Shown here piece by piece: positions 56,650 to 64,000 of a stretch of DNA of 64,000 nucleotides (position 1 is the stretch's first letter; each line of letters starts with the position of its first letter). The notes under the pieces were generated by a model that made no database searches, was not told where the DNA came from, and was given only the letters and a program-made list of their open reading frames with translations. Source of the stretch: Cycas panzhihuaensis (Eukaryota; Cycadophyta). A program made the position numbers and the translations under genes. The DNA lies in assembly GCA_023213395.1 (NCBI GenBank), contig CM041465.1, positions 52,335,741 through 52,399,740 of the forward strand. The letters run 5' to 3'.

Positions 56650-58489
56650 AAAAGTATCTTAATCCTTGTTAGAAATATAAATTTACTCTAATGCCAAATT
56701 AGGATTTAAAATTATCATATCGTGATATATTGAGTATAACATAGTAAAAATATAATATATATTCATAATAACTAAATAATCCCATGAGGAATATACATAT
56801 ATAAAGGATAAATATGAATATGAAGTAAATAATAGATCAAGCATATACCATAAGGGAGATAATAGATTTATATATGGAAAACCCAGTGTGGTAAAAAGCA
56901 CAGGAGAAGGTGGAGATTGGAACTTCTCTTATAATCATAAGAAATATATCTCTAGGTCTTATATCTTTCTCAATCATTTTTTAAGTTCTCAAGTGGTGTG
57001 TGTACATATTTATATTAGTAGTTACCTCATAAATATCCTATAATTTTTTTTGAGCCATTCTATTATCTAATAGTATATTAACATGGATATGTATGCATAA
57101 ACATATCTCTCGATATATCTAGTGAGTGAGTTTATATATATGTCTATATTATTAATATTAAACATTACATACATAAATAATTCATATATTCTAATATTCC
57201 TCCTTAATGTTTAATGTATTCAAGTCTTCATCTCCTTGGTTTTCAATATCTTTATGTCTGTTAGATTATATAACCTGTAATAAAATCTATATTTGTATGA
57301 ATCTATAACTATATTATCATATATAACCTATAATCTATTATCCACCAAACTTATCTCATATAAACATTAACTTATAAAAACCTATATATAGTTATCTATA
57401 TACCTTAGTGACCAACTATGAATAACCAACCTATAAATATCAACCATTAAATAACATATAACATCATCAACTAATATGTAAAGTATTTTATAAAACATAT
57501 TCATATCTTCACTTGTAAAGCTACTTTCAATTATTTGTTAATTAGTTATCAATAATATTAACAAATAAATTAATTAGTAGGTCCATATAAAATAATAATG
57601 ATCTATTGAAATGGATGAGAAACCAAACTATATAATCACTAGTTCTCTAAGTAATAATTTTAGATACATGGTTTGTCAACTTTCAAAATGCTTATTACAA
57701 GAGTAGCATAATCTCACCTATTACATATGAGTTAGAATAATATAATCTAATATGATGTGTTAGAGTAGTTTATAAAACCTTACTTGCCTCTTTCATATAA
57801 GATTTATTAATATGATTCCTCGCTTGCACACTTTAGCAACCATACTATCTCCATGAGTAAGCTAAACTACTTAACCAAGATAAGTTAATTATAACAAAGT
57901 AATATAAATATGTGTTTCCATACCTTTTGGTATACATAATGAGTCAAAATTTTCACTAATAAACACTTATAATCTTTTAGTTAGATAACCTTAATACCTA
58001 ATTATTAGATGGATAAAATTAATAGCTAATTTAGCATACCAAGTAAATAATATATAAGTCTTTTCTCTTTGTCTTATAAAATAGGTAGAATTCTTAATTA
58101 ACAACTACTTATATCTCTATCAAATATTCAATTTGGTCCCTTTATCAAATATCAAGTGGTATCATTATCATCAAAATAGGTTTCATATCCTTTCATTTCA
58201 AAAGTGATTTAAACTGAGTGATCTATTCATTTGACTAGTGAGAGTTGTAGTTCACTAAACCAAATGTAGAAATTCTAAGGGAGACTCCATATCCATCATT
58301 TGCATAAGATTCCCACATCAATAATTTAATAAATATGTCCTACTTCATAAAATCTTCTTCTAATTTAAGCTTTCAAATATTAAAAATTAGTCTTTTTATA
58401 TGTGAATTTAAATGAAATATTCTATTTATTTTATCATCTTTAAAAAATAACATTGGCATCATATTAGAAGCCTTTGAAAACATCAAAAT
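56650..58489 (-). mobile_element. Probable copia LTR remnant and AT-rich unassigned sequence
   Basis: On the - strand a purine tract AAGGAGGAAT lies near 57203-57213, followed by LTR-like sequence to about 56665 that ends TTCTAACA and contains TACCACACTGGGTTTTCC, a word common in plant copia LTRs. To the right (57214-58489) is AT-rich sequence with no domain I can name. No matching second LTR was found. It could be a truncated element inserted in D. Confidence 0.3.
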
Positions 58490-59113
58490 TGTTGGATATT
58501 GTGACAACAATATTGTTCCCCCCCCCCCCCCCCCCAAATCTTTCTCGAGGGGTTCTAAGGGGGGCGAGAGCCCCCCTTGGCCAGGGAGTGCAAGGGGGGT
58601 AGAACACCCCTCGCTAAGAGGGGGTTCAGAGGTGATAGCCCCTAACCTGAAAAATTAGCCCTGTAAACCATATTAAAATATAAAGAGAATTGGGGTCATT
58701 CGATACAAATGCCCTAGATTCTATGGTTAAGATTCATGCCTTGGATGTCCCTCTCATGTAGCCCGATTTAGGGCTTTTTCTTATTATGTTGTATGTAATA
58801 TAATGTACTATGATGAGAGCGATGACTAGTTGTTGTTCCTAAGAGCACTCTGCTATTGATATGTATTGTTTCTCCATTCTACAATAATAAAGATTGATAC
58901 CTTTCCTCTGTGGATGTTTCCCTAGCATACTACTAGGGTTTTACCACGTTATATCAGGTGCATATGTGATGTTTAGCTTTCATTTTCATGTTATTGTATA
59001 ATCTCTGATTTTAGAACTTGCATGTAATTTTAAGTTTTAATTTTTATAACTAGTTGTAAGAATGCAATAGATCTTGGTGGCAGTCAAAGGGTTGGGACCT
59101 TGTATTCTCAACA
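58490..59113 (+). repeat. F 5' LTR
   Basis: 624 bp, TGTTGG…CAACA (5-bp terminal inverted repeat). Contains a run of 18 C (58518-58535) and a G+C-rich block with two hairpins (58557-58610). A TATA-like or poly(A)-like word AATAATAAAG lies near 58886. Confidence 0.85.
58518..58578. other. C18 run and G+C hairpin in the F LTR
   Basis: Eighteen C in a row, then AAGGGGGGC (58557-58565), loop GAGA, GCCCCCCTT (58570-58578): a perfect 9-bp stem with a GNRA-type loop. A second short stem GGGGT/ACCCC follows near 58596-58610. Confidence 0.9.
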
Positions 59114-59115
59114 AG

Positions 59116-59128
59116 TGGTATCAGAGCC
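59116..59128 (+). other. F primer binding site
   Basis: TGGTATCAGAGCC, complement of initiator tRNA-Met, two bases after the LTR. Confidence 0.9.
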
Positions 59129-59186
59129 ACCATTTTTTTTTTGCAGCGAGTTTGTGAAGGTTTTAGTGTCGACTTTTCTATACCAA

Positions 59187-60070
59187 ATGGCAAAACTAAT
59201 AGGTGCAAAGTTCGAGGTGGAGAAATTCAATGGCAAGAACAACTTCGAGTTGTAGAAGCTAAAAGTACATGATGTTCTTGTACAGCAGGGTTTGTGCAAA
59301 GCCCTTATAGGTAAATCAAAGAAACCCATAGGGATAGACAATAAGGAATGGGATGACTTAGATAAAAAGGCACTTAGCATAATACGATTTTGCTTGGCAG
59401 ATAAAGTCTTGTTTAACATCGCACAAGAGGAGACAACAACAAGATTATGGACCCGGTTAGAAGGCTTGTATATGACTAAATTAGTAACGAATTGAATCTA
59501 CCTGAAGAGGCAATTATACTCGCTACAGATGAAGGAAGGTAAAAAAATAGCTAACCATTTAAATGTTTTTACTACTCTTATTTGTCAATTGACCAGTATC
59601 AATGTTAAATTGAGGATGAGGACAAGTTTGTTACCTTGTTATGCTCATTACCTGAATCGTGGGATAATATTGTCACCTCAATTAGTTTTAGCACTACAAA
59701 TGTATTGGATTATGATTATGTTGTGAGTGCTTTGCTAATGGAAGAAGTGCGAAGGAAGTCTAGTCTTGAAACCTCCATACGAGAAGCTATGACGACAAGG
59801 GGTAGAATGATTGAGAGAGTACAAAACTCTAGGGATACATCGAGGTCCAAGTCAAGAAGCAAAAAGAGTAAGCTTAGATGTTGGCACTGTAATAAGATTG
59901 ATCACCTTAAGAAGGATTGCTACAAAAGGAAGATCCTGCCAAGGAGGTGAATCAAGTAGAGTCAAATCAAGGTATGGATAATAATGTCTTGGTTACTTAT
60001 AATGTTTCTCATTATTACCATGACTAGTTGTTAGATTTAGGTGCTTCACACCACGTGTCCATACAAGAGT
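59187..60070 (+). pseudogene. F gag and protease start
   Basis: ATG 59187 (MAKLIGAKFEVEKFNG) is the first Met after the PBS in a copia gag frame. LADKVLFNIAQEETTTRLW and the later LPESWDNIV (about 59645) are typical words. The zinc knuckle CWHCNKIDHLKKDC (59879-59920) is intact as CX2CX4HX4C. Protease LLDLGASHHVS at about 60030-60062, Asp kept but the next residue Leu in place of Thr/Ser. TAG near 59254, TGA near 59494, and a frameshift near 59600. Confidence 0.88.
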
Positions 60071-61632
60071 TGGTTTTCATCATACCAACCTCTTAATGGT
60101 GGTGATGTGCTTATGGGGAATGAAGTTTTTTGTAAGATAGTGGGCATCGGTAGAATTAGGATTAAGATGTTCGATGGGGTAGTAAGAACATTAACTAAGG
60201 TTAGACATGTACTTGATATGAAAAGGAATCTAATTTCCTTGGGTGAACTAGATTCAGGTGGTTATAAGCATACAGGTTATGAAGAAGTCCTAAAGGTGTC
60301 AAAGGGCACCTTGGTTATTATGAAAGCCTTAAAGAAAGGAAATCTTTATATTTTAGTGGGAAGTATAAATGTTAGCCAAGCAACTACAACATCAAAGATG
60401 ACAGAAGATCCAGCTCAGTTATGGCATCAGAGACTTGGGCACATGAGTGAGAGAGGACTTAAGGTGTTGATAAACCATAAGTTACTTCCTAACTTGTATC
60501 TTTCAGACTTGGCTTTTTTAAACATTATGTTTTTGAAAAATAGTGTAGACTTAGGTTTAATGTAGGGAGTCATACTAGTAAAGGCGTTCTGGATTATATA
60601 CATTCAGATGTATGGGGACCATCCCCTAAAATATCTTGTGGAGGATCATTGTATTTTATCACATTTATAGATGATTACTCTAGGAAGGTATGGGTTTATT
60701 TTTTGAAAAGGAAATCTAAAGTGTTTAGTGTGTTTAAGTAATTCAAGGCTCTAGTTAAGAACATCACTAGTAAGATAATCAAATATTTAAGAATTGACAA
60801 TGGAGGTAAGTTTAACTCTTTAGAATTTGAGAACTATTGTAGAGAAGCTGGGATCGAAAGATATAAGACTACTAGATATACTCCATAGCAAAATGGCATT
60901 ACTAAGCACATGAATAGGACACTCTTGGAAAGAGTAAGAAGCATGCTAAGTAATACAAGAGTGGAGCTGGGCTTGTGGGAAGAAGCTATTCAAACAACTT
61001 GTTATCTGGTAAACAGGTCACCATCACTTGCAATAGATTGCAAGATTCCTGAAGAGGTATGGACTGGACATCCATGTGATTATTCAAATTCAAAAGTTTT
61101 TGGTTGTGATGCTTATGCCTCGACTGATAAAAGTAAACATTCAAAGTTAGACCTAAAATCCAAGAGATATATCTTTGTTGGTTATGGTGATAAGGATGGT
61201 GTGAAGGGATACAGGTTGTGGCATCCTACTACCCATAAAATCACCATTAACATAGGTGTCATATTTGATGAATCTACCTTTGTAAAATCAGACAGTGGAG
61301 AAGTTGAAATGAAATAGGAGCAGTAAGTTGAACATCAACAAGTAAAGTTTGAAATGCAGCCATCTCTGGAATCATAAGAGCATGAAGATATTTCTGAAGA
61401 TAAATCGACAGCAGATTCACAGGAGTATATGGACACTCCTCTACCAATAGTTAGAAGATCTACACGAGTTAGTCATCCACCTAATAAGTACAACCCTTCT
61501 ATTTCTATTTCTTTAGTTTCTAATGATGGTGAACCCACATGTTATCAAGAAGCAGTAGATGATATCCATGGTAAGAAGTGGAAAAGGGCTATGCAGGAAG
61601 AGATAGATGCTTTGAAGAAAAATAATTCATAG
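60071..61632 (+). pseudogene. F protease end and integrase
   Basis: 60041-60565 is open in a shifted frame (VRHVLDMKRNLISLGELD, then QLWHQRLGHMSERGL, the GAG-pre-integrase box). Integrase: YIHSDVWGP near 60600 (first Asp), RIDNGGKF near 60795 (second Asp), and GITKHMNRTLLE where relatives have an Ala-Glu pair before the Met-Asn-Arg, so the catalytic Glu reads Lys. 60910-61317 is open with WEEAIQTTCYLVNRSP, VFGCDAYA and FVGYGDKDGVKGYRLW. The spacer to 61632 carries RRSTRVSHPPNKY, the usual lead-in to RT. Confidence 0.9.
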
Positions 61633-61635
61633 GAC

Positions 61636-62426
61636 TTGGTAGAACTTCTACATGGCAGGAAGACTATTAGTAACAGGTGGGTTTTCAAAAAGAAAACAGA
61701 TCTTGATGGAAAGGTTGATAAGTACAAGGCAAGACTGGTGGCTAAAGGTTTTACACAGAGAGCAGGTATTGACTTTCATGAGATCTTTTCACTAGTTGTG
61801 AAACTTATTTTAATTCCAGTGCTATTAGCATTAGTAGCATCTCTCGATTTGGAGTTGAAGCAGTTAGATGTAAAAATAGCTTTTCTACATGGAGATTTAG
61901 ATGAGGAGATCTATATGGATCAATCAGAAGTGTTTGTACAAGATGGTAAGAAAAGACTTGTTTGTAGGCTTAGGAAATCATTGTATGGCCTGAAGCAATC
62001 ACCCAGGCAGTGGTACAAGATGTTTGATGCCTTCATGGAGAGACAAAATTTCAAAAGAAGTGAGTATGATCATTATGTTTACTTTAAATTTATAGACAAT
62101 AACTTATTCATTATCTTGGTGTTATATATTGATGACATGTTGGTTGCAAGCAAGAGCATGGAAGAAATCAATTGGCTAGGACTTTTGATATGAAGGATCT
62201 AGGAGCTGCAAAACAAATCTTAGACATGGAGATACATAGAGGTAGGAAAAATGGTAAGCTATGGTTATCACAACAGAAATATGTAGAGAAGGTGCTAACT
62301 AGGTTTGATATGGCAAATGTGAAACCAGTGAGTATCCCATTGGCTTCCTACTTCAAGCTTTCTTCGAATATGAGTCCTAGTAGTGAAGAAGAAAAGGCTT
62401 ATATGTCTCATGTACCTTATGCTAGT
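61636..62426 (+). pseudogene. F reverse transcriptase (truncated)
   Basis: 61636-62193 is open: NRWVFKKKTDLDG, YKARLVAKGFTQ, LDVKIAFLHGDLDEEIYM (first Asp), KSLYGLKQSPRQWY, and the active site YIDDML (62126-62143). A frameshift near 62175 moves to 62172-62426 (FDMKDLGAAKQILDMEIHRG, LSQQKYVEKVL). It stops at SHVPYAS, where relatives continue VGSLMYAM, because LTR H begins. Confidence 0.9.
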
Positions 62427-64000
62427 TGAAACGCTCCCTGCGGGGCGGCAATCCTACGTCTAGCAAAGGGATATAAAAACACCACACTGACTAGGCTAGG
62501 CAGCGAGGATCTCACCTCGCAGGACGTCCGTGCGCCGGAGCGCAGGTTCGGTCGCAAGGTGCCTGGTTGCTTCCGTAGTCACAAGAAAACGAGGCCTTCC
62601 TACCCTTCGGATGACTGGGAAGGAAAGGGAAACCTCACGCATTACGACTTCCCAAGGTAATGAGAAGGCAACAAGGAGGGAAACAAATCTAACATGCGAT
62701 AGATATGAAGCAAGGTGTGGCTGAGGGGTATAACATAAACGGGCCTTCTACTCTTATGCTATGTGAAGTGAAGAAACAGTGCAAGAAAGTAAATATAAAA
62801 TAAAAGATTATTTTCTTTTTTCTTTATGTTTCTTTTCTTTTTACCTATCAAGCAGATGCGAGAAAGCAAGAATGATATAAGAGGAAACATAAAGGAAACA
62901 CGAGGAATACCGGATCCCAGGCTTTGAGGTCTGAGCACACGCTGATCTCAAGGGTTTTCGCTCCCTCTTTCTCCTTTCTCCATGCATGCGACATCGATTG
63001 GCGGTGGTAAGGGGGTTCACTTACCTCCCCGTAAGCATGCGAAACCAAATGAAATGAAAGGACGAAAAGGAAGCTCAAAACTACAAGAGAGAGAGTACCG
63101 TACTGGAGCTATCCGGCAATGGGTTCGCTCCACGTGCCACCTCTACCAACGCGATCCTGCAGGAGAGCACAAAGAGCACCTTCCTCTCAAGGGAGAGGCT
63201 ACAAAATACACAAGGAGATATATGTATATGTACTGCAAACTGAGGTCAACTTAGCTAAACAAACTAAGTTATATGTTAAAATGTGGCAAAACGGAAACGA
63301 GACCATATGATATACTTTTACACTACCAAATGCCACAAACACACAAAGTGGAACTGGGTATAGCCTTGGGATGGCTAACTCACCCACAGGAGGTCTCCAA
63401 AGGGGCCCGGGAAAGGAATGCCAGGTGGTAACAAAGGTGGATGCGGGTTGTCTCAAACCGGTTCGGACCCCCTGACACAATCTCCTAAACTCCTTCGACC
63501 CGTTCCTTAGGACAGCGTGTATGGCAAGGGGAAGAGGACAAGGGACGAAACCCTTGGGGAGAAGGACGGTAATGGGGGACGGAACCCCGCCTATCTCCCT
63601 CAAATCCTCGTGTATGCTCCCTTACTCTAGCTAACTGAGGAAAGGATGGAAGAAGGCTTGGAGAAAGTGAGGAACCCCAAAGAAAAAACTGGGAAAATAG
63701 ATTTGGGTCAAGGTAGGACTACGGGGCAGCTATGGCTAATAGTAGCTACTTTCATTCAAGGGGTAAAAGCAAAGGGAAAGAAGAGGTGGAATGTTTGACA
63801 ATAAAAACAAGGAAAATGCAAGTATGTCCAAGGGTTTGCAAGCAAAAAAGCAAAGGAAATACAAGTAAAAGGAAGAAGAAACGTAAGAAAACACAAAAAA
63901 GCAAGTAAAGCTAAGGGGTACCTTGTGTAGAGAGGTCATGCATGCCTCCTACCACTAGGGACAGCAGCAATGGAGGTCAAATGAAGGCTGATCATGAGTG
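62427..64000 (-). repeat. H: E-family LTR, - orientation, cut by window end
   Basis: Starts TGAAACGCTCCC, the reverse complement of the E LTR end (GCATTTCA region). The order of blocks then runs backwards through the E LTR: CCTACGTCTAGCAAAG, CTGGTTGCTTCC, GAGGCCTTCCTA, TTACCTCCCC near 63020 and GATGGCTAACTCACCCACAGG near 63372, ending with the CCCTTGGGGAGAAGGA block near 63551. About 1.6 kb of an expected 2.5 kb. It diverges from E by substitutions and small indels. Either a solo LTR or the 3' LTR of a - strand element lying right of the window. Confidence 0.85.

Larger units (their letters stand above)
19449..56650 (+). mobile_element. D: Tat-type Ty3/gypsy retrotransposon, split by C and E; 3' end not in window or lost
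   Basis: A relative of E, more decayed. Parts in order: 5' LTR (about 19449-22470), PBS-like site (22471-22490), gag (22760-25332), [C], protease and linker (32360-34700), RT (34705-35330), RNase H (35480-35940), integrase (36080-36833), [E], integrase end (53456-53875), then the antisense PMD gene relic (about 56535-54500). Reading frames rejoin across both insertions. No archaeal-type RNase H or 3' LTR was recognised after 56650. D itself sits in the integrase of element A. Extent at the right is uncertain. Confidence 0.75.
58490..62426 (+). mobile_element. F: Ty1/copia retrotransposon, interrupted at its RT
   Basis: 5' LTR 58490-59113, tRNA-Met PBS, gag with zinc knuckle, protease, integrase, RT up to 62426, where the E-family LTR H interrupts it. 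The rest of RT-RNase H and the 3' LTR are beyond the window. Codon use and long open stretches show it is younger than T1-T3. Confidence 0.9.

Noticed and set aside
56683-56901. Open - strand frame of 72 codons, hydrophobic, membrane-like
   Set aside because: It lies in LTR-like AT-rich sequence, where A+T-rich codons (Ile, Leu, Tyr, Phe) give hydrophobic frames by composition. No motif or neighbour supports it.

Overview
The window is gene-poor nuclear DNA of a flowering plant, made almost entirely of nested, decayed LTR retrotransposons. The evidence is: copia elements primed by initiator tRNA-Met (TGGTATCAGAGC-type PBS); two chromovirus (Ty3/gypsy) elements ending in a chromodomain; a large Ty3/gypsy family of Tat type with a second, archaeal-type RNase H; and an antisense plant-mobile-domain (PMD) gene. 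I found no host gene, tRNA, rRNA or organelle sequence. The species cannot be told from the sequence.

Layout. Nesting was worked out from LTR pairs, 5-bp target-site duplications (TSDs) and reading frames that rejoin across insertions. Element A (Tat-type, + strand, oldest) is seen from its RT at 10898 to its integrase at 19448. Three insertions split it. T1 is a + copia (1 to ~10896, 5' end outside the window), itself split by two - strand copias, T2 (2188-6095) and T3 (7101-10635, TSD TTGGA). B is a + chromovirus (12562-19079, TSD AAGGA). D is a second Tat-type element starting at about 19449. D is in turn split by C, a + chromovirus (25333-32354, TSD CTATG), and by E, a third and youngest Tat-type element (36834-53455, 16.6 kb, TSD ACACC). 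After E, the D integrase resumes at 53461, followed by D's decayed antisense PMD gene (to ~56535). Right of this lie an AT-rich stretch with a probable - strand copia LTR (56.65-58.49 kb), a + copia F (58490 onward), and, inside the F RT, a - strand LTR of the E family (H, 62427 to the end).

The point of most interest is E and its older relative D. Between integrase and 3' LTR, E carries on the opposite strand an intron-containing PMD gene with its own TATA box, and then, on the sense strand, a separate archaeal-type RNase H reading frame. D keeps the same antisense gene in decayed form, so it is an inherited part of the family. The E LTR holds a 20-bp-arm hairpin whose two LTR copies differ by changes that keep the pairing.

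Nothing here looks active. Every pol frame has stops, and most of those I checked fall where relatives have Gln, Arg or Trp, as expected from deamination of methylated C. All identities and homologies were judged by eye; no search or alignment was run.
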